DNA of 30,136 nt from Mnemiopsis leidyi (taxonomy: Eukaryota; Ctenophora; Tentaculata; Lobata; Bolinopsidae): assembly GCA_000226015.1 (NCBI GenBank), contig JH152724.1:156398-186533 (forward strand), in the 5' to 3' direction. Within the stretch, counting starts at the first letter, position 1; every line of letters starts with the position of its first letter. The notes beneath the pieces were generated by a model. That model had not been told where the DNA came from, did not search any database, and worked only from the letters and a program-made list of their open reading frames with translations. The translations under genes and the position numbers were made by a program. This document shows positions 9,775 through 19,305 of this stretch, one piece after another.

Positions 9775-10814
9775 TCAGAGTGAGCCCACAGTGGACACTG
9801 CCATGGAGACTAATGATGCTCCTGCAGCTGTGTTTTCGAACATCAACTTTGTTCTGGTACTGGAACCAACTCCAAAAACAGAGCTGATGGAAGAGCTGCG
9901 GTTTTTCGAACGTGATTCTGTTGAACATAGCTAAAAATTTAATTAGGCGTTTTCCTAAAGTTTCATATAAGTATGCTATGTAGAGGATACATAAGGGGTC
10001 GTTCACATATGACGTCAGCAAATTTTCGGTAATTTTCCCCTCCCCCCTCTGTCATCATTCATCATCATGACAAACCCCCCCCACCCCCCCTAAATGTAGG
10101 TAGTTTACAATAATGACATCATCACAGGCGGAACCCCCTCCCTACTTCATGTAAAAAACTTTGATTTTTGGTTTAATTTGTAGTAATTTTTGAAATTGTT
10201 CACTAAGTCAGTGAAAATACAGCATTTCACCAGATTTCTGAATCATAATTTTTACTTGAAAAATTTCCTTCTGATTTTGTAAAATTCAGATAAAAATTTT
10301 GAGAAGAAATCAGAAATTTTCAGAAAAACCTATAAATCCTTAAAAATTTGTGATGACATCATCATTGGCCAAACCCTCTCTTCATCAATCGTAATCATTT
10401 GGAAGGCTGCCGGACAACTGAGCTGCGCCCAGTTACACAATGACAATATCTAATTCTATGACAGAGTACCATGATAGAGTGACGTATCAAACCCAATCAC
10501 AAAATCTTGTTGATTAGAAACGACAACTGCGCCCAATCGATGTATTTTTACATCAAGATCGGATCGATATCATTTTGAGTTACTGGTATAATATAATAAT
10601 GAGCTACCTTGAACATGTAGTTAAGAACTGAGCTGTACTCAATGAAATCCTCGCAGATTGTGTACCACGTTGTCCAATGAGGAATTTGCTGAAGGCGACC
10701 ATAACGATCAATCGATAATTCTGTAGTTCCACGACCCATATTTAAGCTTTTTCGGCGTGTTAATGCGGCATTTGTTAGGTAGGGTTCACATAAAAAGGAC
10801 TTGATCTCCACCAT
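9775..10814 (-). CDS. Candidate two-exon gene, 120 residues, unrecognised
   Basis: Exon 1 (10814-10608) starts at an ATG in good context (GAAATGG) and encodes 69 residues from MVEIKSFLCEPYLTN to SSVLNYMFK, then AAG/GTAGCT. Exon 2 (9930-9775) follows an AAATTTTTAG acceptor, is in matching phase 0, and encodes a Ser/Thr-rich tail (SKNRSSSISSVFGVGSST) to a TGA stop. The intron would contain a truncated Harbinger-like MITE. Exon 1 looks protein-like and lacks low complexity. Exon 2 is weaker: its region is open in other frames, including an opposing + strand ORF (9803-9934) with a GCCATGG start. Other downstream exons are possible. No family recognised. Confidence 0.35.
9995..10402. mobile_element. 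Harbinger-like MITE, right end truncated
   Basis: This is a diverged copy of the element at 28952-29426. It begins GGGGTCGTTCACATATGACG after a TAA, shares the C-rich block, the TTTTTGGTTTAATTTG segment and the GATGACATCATCATTGGCC segment, and loses similarity at about 10402. The last 50 bp, including the right terminal inverted repeat, are missing. It encodes no protein. Confidence 0.8.
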
Positions 10815-10953
10815 TTCAAATAGCAGATGTTGGTGGTCAGAAGAGAAACGCACAGATAATTAAGGCTTGAAATCTTCGTTTAATTACACATGTGACATCA
10901 TTGATCACGTGACCAGCTGATCCATCCAGCTGAACACATGGATTCTAGGTCGC

Positions 10954-11021
10954 TTGGCCTAACTGGACGCTTGGCCTAACGCCTAATCATGCACTTTAGG
11001 CCAAGCGTCCAGTTAGGCCAA
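10954..11021. repeat. Perfect 26-bp inverted repeat, 16-nt loop
   Basis: Arm 10954-10979 is the exact reverse complement of 10996-11021. Each arm carries two partly repeated TTGGCCTAA blocks. As RNA it forms an uninterrupted 26-bp stem. It ends 19 bp before a small ORF at 11040, so it could lie in a leader. It may otherwise be a hairpin RNA gene or a foldback element. Confidence 0.85.
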
Positions 11022-11039
11022 CAGACCGGGTACCAACAC

Positions 11040-11177
11040 ATGAGTGAGAGCAGGGAGAAGCGTATCAACATTCTGCATGCCGCACTGGCTTTTAAATCGA
11101 GTGGGCAATCTATTAGTGTGAGACCTGTAATGCAAACAACTTGCGTCAGAGCTCCTTGTCGTTCTGGGTGCCTTTAA
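11040..11177 (+). CDS. Candidate small ORF, 45 residues
   Basis: The ATG at 11040 opens 45 codons, MSESREKRINILHAALAF then a Cys/Arg-containing tail (CVRAPCRSGCL), ending TAA. It has no hydrophobic segment and no known motif. A possible donor (CCT/GTAATG) inside it would make it a first exon. It directly follows the perfect hairpin. Coding status is unproven. Confidence 0.2.
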   Translation: MSESREKRINILHAALAFKSSGQSISVRPVMQTTCVRAPCRSGCL

Positions 11178-11179
11178 TG

Positions 11180-11960
11180 AGCGTCTTCTACCTAGTACCT
11201 ATAGTCTTAACGAGCATGAACTTTAACAGAATAGACGCTAAAATTCGCAGAGGGTTCTTTACTTCTTTCGGAAGTGTTCTCTAGCTGCTGTATCTTCAAA
11301 GTCTTAAAATTTAATAAGCAATTAGATTACGTACCAAGCAATTAGAGTACGTACGTAGTTCGTTCAGAATATAGTATTCAAATACGAACGAACGAACGTG
11401 CAGGATTCTCGCGCTTATATGTCTGCAAAATTATCAACCGCGCGTTGCGGATGAGCTGTTTACTTGGACGTGACCATGTGCCTGTTGCAGAATGTTTTTA
11501 TTTATTCTTGGCATTGACGGCTAGATTGTAGTAGAAAACATGTGGACTAACGGCATCATTATTCTTAATTGTTTATTCTAGATTTTCCTCGATTCACTTA
11601 ATAGTTATATAGGCCAAGGCGACAAAACCTCAAAAATTGCGCCAAATTTGCGATTAGTCAAATTACAGCAAAACAGCCGATTTTTTGTTCGTATGCACTT
11701 AACTTCAGGGCTGTACGAGCCGATGGCCTGAATGATAAAGTTTTGCCCGATGTAGATAAACTGCGCTGGTAAAGCGTCCTAAACATAAGTAATTCACATT
11801 TTAAAACGTATATTGCACATAAGAGTGATTAATTTCAAAATGGACATGCTAACAAAACTTAAATATAAATTCTAAATGTTTTTCTTCAAGACAATTTGAA
11901 ATCCCGGACAAAGTTGAATCAATAACCTAACCCAGACAATTTTTGAAGAAAACTTACCAG
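11180..11960. other. Non-coding AT-rich sequence
   Basis: A near-identical 18-20 bp direct duplication containing GCAATTAGATTACGTAC lies near 11320-11357, and a short (AACG)n run near 11385-11398. Otherwise nothing is recognisable. Confidence 0.4.
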
Positions 11961-11965
11961 TTAAG

Positions 11966-12126
11966 TTAGGTCCTTGATAAAGCAGCACGACCAATGTAGC
12001 CAGCTAAGCCTTCAAGGATAGCTCCGTTATCAGTGTAATACAGGTATGTGCGATGTGGTGTCTTGCGGAAGCAGAGGAATGTAAGAATGTAGAGGTATGT
12101 GTTGTTGAGAATTAGATCATCAGGCT
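11966..12126 (-). CDS. Candidate terminal coding exon, unrecognised
   Basis: A minus-strand frame is open from about 12130 to a TAA at 11966-11968 and reads protein-like, with LYILTFLCFRKTPHRTYLYY followed by TDNGAILEGLAGYIGRAALS. A pyrimidine-rich tract ending GCAAG inside it could instead be the acceptor, leaving about 31 residues. Twelve bases after the stop is a strong donor (CTG/GTAAGTTTTC). An alternative is therefore a 46-nt internal exon in another frame starting after GGCTTAG. The two readings cannot be separated by eye. Confidence 0.3.
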
Positions 12127-12129
12127 ATT

Positions 12130-13179
12130 CATTCAGACCTGGGTTGAGGCTCAGGACTTAGTGAAAATTGTTATGGAGTTGGCTATTTGAATTAAAATGG
12201 ATCATTGAAAACTGCTCCGAAACTTAGCAATCTGTTTTTCTGCTTGGAAATTCATTTTGTGGTGGTCAAAACAAATCATACTCATATTTTACTAACGTGA
12301 TCAATCCAGATGTAAAGATAATGTTCAAATACATAATAAGACTCTATCAACAACCTCAACAACAAACACATAATGCAATTTTAGTATTGGGCTACTGAAA
12401 ATGTGATAAAAAAAGAAGATATTTGATGTTGACATAAAAGCACTTGAACTTCAAAACATGATGATGTGATATATGGGTTACATTGTTCAGTTTGAACTAT
12501 GATAGGTAACCCATTAAACAGATACATACAATACACATTACACATGCATAAAGAAAGATAAAATCAAATCACTCCACACTTTAACTCTTTAATTGGTATT
12601 AATCAACCAATTAGCATTCGGTATTACTGATTAAACAGTAACTGTACAGTTTCAAGACCCTTGCGATCGAATACATTTATTAATATAAATCATATCTTAT
12701 TTCTAAGTTTATTTCTTCTGAGGAACGTAAAGTTCCAATTACCACTCACAAAACAACAACGGACAAACATCACTCAGTTAACGAACAATTTACAAACTAA
12801 ACTAAATATGAGTCGTAAAAATGGTGTTCTGGGACCAAACATCCTCGAATTCTCATTTAATTTATTGATATAAATAGTGCTAGGCAGTATCGTTTATATC
12901 GTTGAATCATATAACGTTTATCAATAGTTTTCATAAGTTCCAACATATCCAACATATCAATGACAGCTTAATAGTTAATGACATATTTTATATAAGTTAC
13001 TGATCAGTGGTTTGATTGATGATCAATACTAAAACCTAAACATAAAAAACAACTTCTCAATTCAGAATCAATCCCATAACCAAACCCTAGTTGCACGCCT
13101 GAATGAGAAACACCTATTCTAGACTTCAGTACACTGATGAAAACAATACGTTCACGTAGATAAGAGACATCACACTTAT
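12130..13179. other. AT-rich intergenic or 3' UTR
   Basis: No exon-like sequence. TTTATT (AATAAA on the minus strand) at 12676-12681 and again near 12708 could terminate the DUF1295 transcript. The + strand ORF at 12661-12873 has no supporting features. Confidence 0.4.
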
Positions 13180-14088
13180 TTAAACGTTGGGACTGTCTGG
13201 TTGAACCTCCGCATCTTCAAGCTGATCAGTAGAGTTATACCCAGTAGCCTGGTTCTCCTCCGCGCCCTTGAGCGGTACTTTGTAACACTCGCAACACATA
13301 AAGAAAGGAACCAACACGGACACACTGCTAACATACTTCGCATACTCCGGGTCGTTGCCCCATCTCTTTATCCCTCCGTTCTCCAACAAGGGAATCCCAG
13401 ACAAGAAGCAGATCTGTAGGGCAGTAAGAGTAGGACAGAGGATGGTGAAGAAGGCCCAGTTGGTGTCGAAGTAGGGGGCAGCAGCAATGAAGATCCCGTA
13501 CCAGAGCAGGATCTCCCCGAAGTAGTTGGGATGACGAGAAATACTCCACAGTCCGGTGGTGATGAACCGGCCCTTGTTTGCAGGGTTGTTCCTGAAGACG
13601 GTTTTCTGAAAGTCCGACACGGTCTCAAACACCAGACCAACGAGGAAGACCACCCAGCCTATGATGGATACGTATAGGAGTTTGTTGTCCGTGGTGGTGG
13701 TGTGAAAGAGGAAGAGAGAGGGGAGAATGTTGAGGTACACCCAGACACCCTGGAGGAACCAGTAAAACAACAGGACTACCGGGTTTTTCTTGGCGTCGTC
13801 GAACCGGGAGTCGCTCCCCGCTTTGATGACACGGTAAAAGAGGAACGTTCCGAGTTTTGCAGCCCAAAGGGAGATGCAGATAGCTTGGATTAGTTTGGCT
13901 TCGAATGAGAAGTGCTGGGAGGTGTTCCAGTTGTAGAACGCGCCCAGGAACGCACATGAAATGTGGGTCAGTGCTCCGATAAAGTCGTAAAACTTCTCCG
14001 TTTTGAGGATGATGGAGAGGACGCCAAAGACAAGCTGCAAGCCAAAGTCAACTATCAGCGTGACGTAGAATATGTTCAGAGCTACCAT
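13180..14088 (-). CDS. DUF1295 / steroid 5-alpha-reductase-like integral membrane protein
   Basis: A complete 302-residue ORF in a single exon. The family (DUF1295, related to 3-oxo-5-alpha-steroid 4-dehydrogenases and isoprenylcysteine methyltransferases) comprises multi-pass membrane enzymes that are mostly uncharacterised, probably NADPH- or cofactor-dependent. The family signature is plain: EKFYDFIGALTH near residues 31-42 and GLWSISRHPNYFGE at 179-192, with the conserved Arg-His-Pro-Asn-Tyr-Phe-Gly-Glu core. About seven hydrophobic helices are visible, and a polar tail of about 35 residues follows. The gene is GC-richer than its flanks, as expected of coding DNA. The lack of introns could be ancestral or reflect retroposition; I see no poly(A) tract. 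Its ATG lies inside the first unit of a 51/52-bp tandem array, so the upstream leader, if transcribed, contains repeated ATGs. The substrate is unknown. Confidence 0.93.
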   Translation of the reverse strand: MVALNIFYVTLIVDFGLQLVFGVLSIILKTEKFYDFIGALTHISCAFLGAFYNWNTSQHFSFEAKLIQAICISLWAAKLGTFLFYRVIKAGSDSRFDDAKKNPVVLLFYWFLQGVWVYLNILPSLFLFHTTTTDNKLLYVSIIGWVVFLVGLVFETVSDFQKTVFRNNPANKGRFITTGLWSISRHPNYFGEILLWYGIFIAAAPYFDTNWAFFTILCPTLTALQICFLSGIPLLENGGIKRWGNDPEYAKYVSSVSVLVPFFMCCECYKVPLKGAEENQATGYNSTDQLEDAEVQPDSPNV

Positions 14089-14380
14089 TCTAATACCTGT
14101 TTAGAGTATACTTTGGTTAGATTTTGTATAGTGCTACCATTCTAACACCTGTTTAGAGTATACTTTGGTTAGATTTTGTATAGTGCTACCATTCTAACAC
14201 CTGTTTAGAGTATACTTTGGTTAGATTTGTTTAGTGCTACCATTCTAATACCTATTTAGAGTATACTTTGGTTAGATTTGTTTAGTGCTACCATTCTAAT
14301 ACCTATTTAGAGTATACTTTGGTTAGATTTGTTTAGTGCTACCATTCTAACATCTGTTTAGAGTAAACCTCGGTCAGATT
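14081..14380. repeat. 51/52-bp tandem array including the DUF1295 start codon
   Basis: Six units share GCTACCATTCTAAYACCTRT followed by TTAGAGTATACTTTGGTTAG. The CAT (minus-strand ATG) occurs at 14086-14088 (the true start), 14138-14140, 14190-14192, 14241-14243, 14292-14294 and 14343-14345, giving spacings of 52, 52, 51, 51 and 51 bp. On the minus strand the upstream copies open uORFs reading MVALYKI (two units) or MVALNKSNQSIL (three units), each closed by TAA. The gene itself starts MVALN. Confidence 0.93.
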
Positions 14381-15679
14381 TTGTATTGGTTTTCTGTAGT
14401 CCTACGTAAACCTACATGTTTGTCATGACAAGGTAATGTTCTCATTTACTTTTTATTTTACAAATAATATTTCGTGTTATTGAACTTTAACAGTTTAACA
14501 ACACCTAGAAAATCATTCCTACATCAAAATAACCAAAAAGAAGAAAACTAGAAAGCTATCATATAAATGTTTCTTTTTAAATCCCGACATGTCGACAACG
14601 ATGTATAAACAGAGCAAAAAGGTAGAGAATTTGAGAGCATACTTGATACTCTGCTACGGTAACATACTCACGGTCCATCTATGATTTAGGATGTTCTATA
14701 TAATGATCTCATGCGCGGGTTTAACTGAACACTAAGATCATTGTAGACACTTCAAAACTACAAGACGAATGACACAACACACACAGATGGCCAGGATACA
14801 GAACAGCACTGAGATTGGAACTGTAACTTGATATCCTTTCTGGCACATCTCAGACAGAGAGACTCTGTATTACACGGACCTCATGCCCACTATTAAGACA
14901 TGACTGCGCTGTCTTCTTCGCATTCAGGAATTTATACACTGGATGGAATTGTGTTTTGATTTCGTAACCATGACAACCAAAGTCGTGAGTATTGCTGCCG
15001 CAGTAGTTACTGGTTATGAGACTGAGACATGCTTTTACTCTTTTAAAGCACTTCTAACTAAACTTATTGTATTGAAGCTCACTTAATTTAGTTTATCTTA
15101 TCCTAACCTGGCCAATTTTGTATTAGGTCAAGTTTAACGATAAATGATGTGAGACCAAGGGAAGTTCTGCTTTACATTCATTGCCATGACAACAAGCCAT
15201 TTCAGTCCAAATACTCAATTATACTCAACTTGGTTGCTAAGCGGAATCTCAGTGAGCCACGTGTGTGGCGATAATTAATGACTAAACTGAGAGTGAAACA
15301 CACTACAGCTTCTGCAGCAGGTGTTTCATTACACTCCCCATCAACTGTTCTTCTGGTTTTGAGATGTAGCTAAAAATAGCTTCTTCATGTCTACTTAAAT
15401 TTTACACTTACAGATCCTGTACAGACTATAAATAATAAATAAATAAATGTAAAAATTTAATTAATCGCCTTAAAGCTCAAAAAGGATTTGAAACTTAAGT
15501 TAGTACCCAAATTAAATCCAAACTAGGCGATTCATAGGCAAAATGCCGATTAACTAATTGACATGAAAAGTTATGTACATTTTTTCAAATGCTCGCTCAA
15601 TTAGGAATGTTTTTAGCTGTTTCTTAGAAATGGAAATATCAGTGCATGTTCTCATATTATAAGGCAAAATATTCCATAC
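14357..15679. repeat. 1.3-kb direct duplication, copy A
   Basis: About 1.3 kb is highly similar to 16541-17852, from TTTAGAGTA to ATTCCATAC. The copies share landmarks such as the AATAAATAAATAAATG microsatellite and GAGCCACGTGTGTGGCGATA. They differ by scattered substitutions and small indels, for example a 14-20 bp segment near 15518 absent from copy B. Confidence 0.92.
14738..15085 (-). pseudogene. Frame-disrupted copy of the two-helix ORF
   Basis: This is the copy A counterpart of the open frame at 16944-17282. Relative to copy B it has lost a base in GTTACGAAATC (copy B GTTACAGAAATC) and gained one before the C-terminal cysteine segment. It also has an in-frame TAA where copy B has its N-terminal hydrophobic stretch. 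The last part (MCQKGYQVTVPISVLFCIL, then a hydrophobic run ending VLKCLQ) remains readable to a TGA at 14738-14740. Either this is a decayed duplicate or neither copy is coding. Confidence 0.3.
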
Positions 15680-16530
15680 TTAAGGGGGGGTTGAAAAAGG
15701 TCGACATTTCGTGCCCCACTTGGAAACATAATAACTTTTAAAATTACCTAAAATAAATCGGTTTTGGATGCCTAAACCCGATTTTTAAGAACACGCATTG
15801 GACGAAAAACCCACTTGAAGTTAGCAAAAAATGAGCAAAATTTTCATGGGATTCTTTATAACTTAAGTTATAAATGGCGTAGGAGCATGAAAATTTTACA
15901 GGTGATAGCTCAAACCCTTGACTATACTCCCTCCAAAGGGCATCTATAATGCTCAAATTGTTGCCGAGATACAGCCGTTTTTTGGAAAATTCGTCAAATT
16001 TTAACTTTAAATGCCTCTCAAGGAGCTATTTTACGCGCAATCCACTTCAAATTTTTGTCAGCAGTTGTTAAGACTATGAATAAAATTTCCTGTAACCGGC
16101 ATCGATATTCCCTGATCACGAGTCTTTTTATGGCATCTTAAAGTAGGTTGACCCAGAAAACACTGTTTTTGGCCTATTTTTGGTAGTTTTTTGGGTCTGG
16201 AGTACAGAGTTTATTTCACTCGCATTTCATATTTTTACTGAAAAATGCTATAACCTTTTCCTGTCTGAGGTATGAAGGACAACTAAATCCGATCTTCTTG
16301 AGGGTCGGAATCACTGTTTAAAATTTCTTGCCCAGTCACCATTTCAGCTCAATTTTTGATGTTTTTGCGTGATTACAGACAAACCAGACAAGATATGGAC
16401 CTGACGACTTAAAATTTGAATTTTCTGCTAAATTTTGGTCCTTAGTGACTCAATTTGAAGATGTAAATTTCGTCAGTTTTTGTAAAACATAAATTATGGT
16501 AATTGCTTGCACATTTTCCACATTTCTATG
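15680..16530. mobile_element. Unique insert between the duplicates, possible repeat element
   Basis: At 15680 similarity to copy B stops abruptly, and about 850 bp of AT-rich sequence runs to the N gap. It has motifs such as ATGAAAATTTTACAGGTGATAGC and several TTTTTGG-containing stretches, and no coding ORF. The final bases of the window (30109-30129) carry a similar CCTGAAAATTTCAGGT motif, which hints at a dispersed family. No terminal repeats are seen because one end is lost in the gap. Confidence 0.35.
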
Positions 16531-16540
16531 NNNNNNNNNN
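16531..16540. other. Assembly gap (10 N)
   Basis: Ten Ns join the insert directly to the start of duplication copy B. Copy B begins inside what looks like a final unit of the 51/52-bp array. Confidence 0.99.
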
Positions 16541-17852
16541 TTTAGAGTATACATCGGTCAGATTTTGTATTGGTTTTCTGTGGTCCTACGTAAACCCACA
16601 TGTTTGCCATGACAAGGTAATGTTCTCATTTACTTTTTATTTTACAAATAATATAAATCATGTTATTGAACTTTAAGCATTTGACAACACCTAGAAAATC
16701 ATACCTACCTCAAAAAAACTAAAAAGAAGAAACTAAAAAGCTATCGAATATATGTTTATTTTTGAATCTCGACATGTCGACAACGATGTATAAGCATAGC
16801 AAAAAGGTAGAAGTTTGAGAGCATACTTGATACTCTGCTACGGTAACATACTAACTGTCCATCTATGATTTAGGATGTTCTATATAATGATCTAATGCGC
16901 GGGTATAACTGAACACTAAGATCATTACCAGACACTAAGATCATTACAGACACTTCAAAACTACAAGACAAATGACACAACACACACAGATGGCCAGGAT
17001 ACAGAACAGCACTAAGAGTGGCACTGTAACATGATATCCTTTCTGGCACGTCCAGACAGAGAGACTCTGTATTACACGGACCTCATGCCCACTATTAAGA
17101 CTTGACTGCGCTGTCTTTTTCGCATTCAGGAATATATACACTGGATGGAATTGTGTTTTGATTTCTGTAACCATGACAACCAAAGTCGTGAGTATTGCTG
17201 CCGCGATGGTTATGAGACTGAGACATGCTATTAAAGCACTTTTAACTGAACTTGTTGTATTGAAGGCTGAAGCTCTCTTAATTTAGTTTATCTTATCCTA
17301 ACCTGGTCAATTTTGTATTAGGTCAAGTTTTACGATAAATGATGTGAGACCAAGGGAAGTTCTGCTTTACATTCATTGCCATGACAACAAGCCATTTCAG
17401 TTCAAATACTCAATTATACTCAACTTGGTTGCTAAGCGGAATCTCAGTGAGCCACGTGTGTGGCGATAACTAATGACTAAACTGAGAGTGAATCACACTA
17501 CAGCTTCTGCAGCAGGTGTTTCATTACACTCCCCATCAACTGTTCTTCTGGTTTTGAGATGTAGCTAAAAATCGCTTCTTCATGTCTTCTTAAATTTTAC
17601 ACTTACAGATCCTGTACAGACTATAAATAATAAATAAATAAATGTAAAAATTTAATTAATCGCCTTAAAGCTCAAAAAGGATTTGATACTTAAGTTAGTA
17701 CCCAAATTAGGCAAAGTGCCGATTAACTAATTGACATGAAAAGTTTTGTACATTTTTTCAAATGCTCGCTCAAATAGGAATGTTTTTAGCTGTTTCTTAA
17801 AAATGGAAATATCAGTGCATGTTCTCATATTATAAGGCAAATTATTCCATAC
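16541..17852. repeat. 1.3-kb direct duplication, copy B
   Basis: Matches copy A (14357-15679) over its whole length. It starts at the gap with TTTAGAGTATACATCGG, a tandem-array-like end, and continues past the point where copy A is interrupted. It has a short local duplication (ACACTAAGATCATTAC) at 16913-16945 that is absent from copy A. Confidence 0.92.
16944..17282 (-). CDS. Candidate exon: two-helix membrane protein
   Basis: A minus-strand frame is open for 112 codons between stops and ends TAA at 16944. It encodes a hydrophobic stretch (LIACLSLITIAAAILTTLVV), a polar linker of about 50 residues (starting TEIKTQFHPVY) and a C-terminal Cys-rich hydrophobic helix (VPLLVLFCILAICVCCVICL). There is no good initiating ATG before the first helix, so it would be a last exon. 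Copy A is frame-disrupted at the equivalent positions. No family recognised. Hydrophobic ORFs can appear by chance in T-rich strands. Confidence 0.27.
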   Translation of the reverse strand: MKRASAFNTTSSVKSALIACLSLITIAAAILTTLVVMVTEIKTQFHPVYIFLNAKKTAQSSLNSGHEVRVIQSLSVWTCQKGYHVTVPLLVLFCILAICVCCVICLVVLKCL

Positions 17853-19269
17853 CGGAGGTTGCAGCATAACAGAAACTTCTATCAGTTCTTTTATGATTAC
17901 ACTGTGTTGCTATTTTATTTCGAAAATACTATCGAGGAATGAGAGATCCTGGTCGAGGAATGAGCCAGTTTATTTGTGTCTAGCTGGAATTAACGGTAAG
18001 ATTGTCAGACAATGTGACTAAAGACAAGAATGTGGAGCGGCTCTAGTATTCGCAGTGTGATCAGGTGGCACTATCTAAACATTGTGTATTACTGTATTGT
18101 ATGAAGGGGAGCAACAACAGAACGTGATTATTAGACCTAGGTGTATACAATACAATAGTGCAACTTAAACCCAATCACTCCATGATTGCACAATACCCCC
18201 TAATATTTTCGGTTATCCACTTCAACCACTAAATGTTTTTCGGTAATTCATGTCGAAATAGTAATTACCAAAATAGTATTCCGTTAAGAATATCATAACT
18301 AATTCTATTACAACTATTTCTAGAAAAAGTAAAAGAGCTAAAAATGGTGTTCAGCACATTACGCAGCTAATAAAATTGGAATTGCAGTGGTTACGAAAAT
18401 ACCTACCTATTTCTCAGTAATGTTGTTATAATGTTGTTATAAATTTGTGCCGTATAATGTGCCGTATTTCTCGTCACCTTAGCTAATTATGATATGTGCA
18501 AGCCAAGGACAATCAACTTATAGATCACCAATAGAGTGTCTAGGCTATCAACTAACTGACTTCAAGACAACTTAACAATGCTATCGAAAATTTTAGGATC
18601 AAACCCATTTTATCCATTTTCCATAATTTTGCTTTAAGACTAAATAGAAAATCCATAAATGTTATTGACAGTCTATACACTTGAATATACAGTGTTGTAT
18701 CTAGGAGGTTGTAGATGTTGAATGATGTAAGCCATGTTTTCCTCGTGGCACAAAAAACAGAATGTTGTGTGTGAGACCATCAAGACAGATGTTGTGGGAA
18801 AATCTCATGCTAATTTTATCTTATCGCTTTATTCCATCACGCGATGTATCTGTGATTGTATTAAAGTGCCATATGCTAATATTAGCTCTGTTAATCTAAA
18901 TCTAATGGTCTCTAAGTAAAGAAATTATCTGAGACGTCAAATTTCTCGACAAAGCTCTAACTCTAGTCAAGAACTAAGGGAACCACATAATACAGTCTAT
19001 TTCTTTCGGAATTGGATGCCAAACAGCGACGAAATATCCCGAATCCCATGGGAAAAGAACATTATTTGTATACTGCTCAGTAATTTGAGATCCAATCGAC
19101 TTTACAATGATTTCTTTTTGAGTAACGTGGAGCCATGATCCGATTTCTCCACTATAATTCCTAACATTATCTATTCACTACTTGTCTAATAGTGCACTGT
19201 ATAACAAACCGCTTATAAGCTGAACACTACACATGTTACTCAATACTCATTAACAGAGTTAAACGTCAC
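17853..19269. other. Intergenic AT-rich sequence
   Basis: No convincing gene. The small ORF at 18734-18919 lacks splice or motif support. Confidence 0.4.
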
Positions 19270-19305
19270 TTGGAATGCTGCCAGGCTATACATTATAGCA
19301 TACAC

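Noticed and set aside
9704-10021. 105-codon minus-strand ORF
   Set aside because: It starts inside the MITE and its phase does not match the upstream candidate exon; another frame there does.
13201-13957. Other-frame and antisense ORFs in the DUF1295 region
   Set aside because: They are shadows of the GC-rich coding frame, and only the 302-codon frame matches a family.
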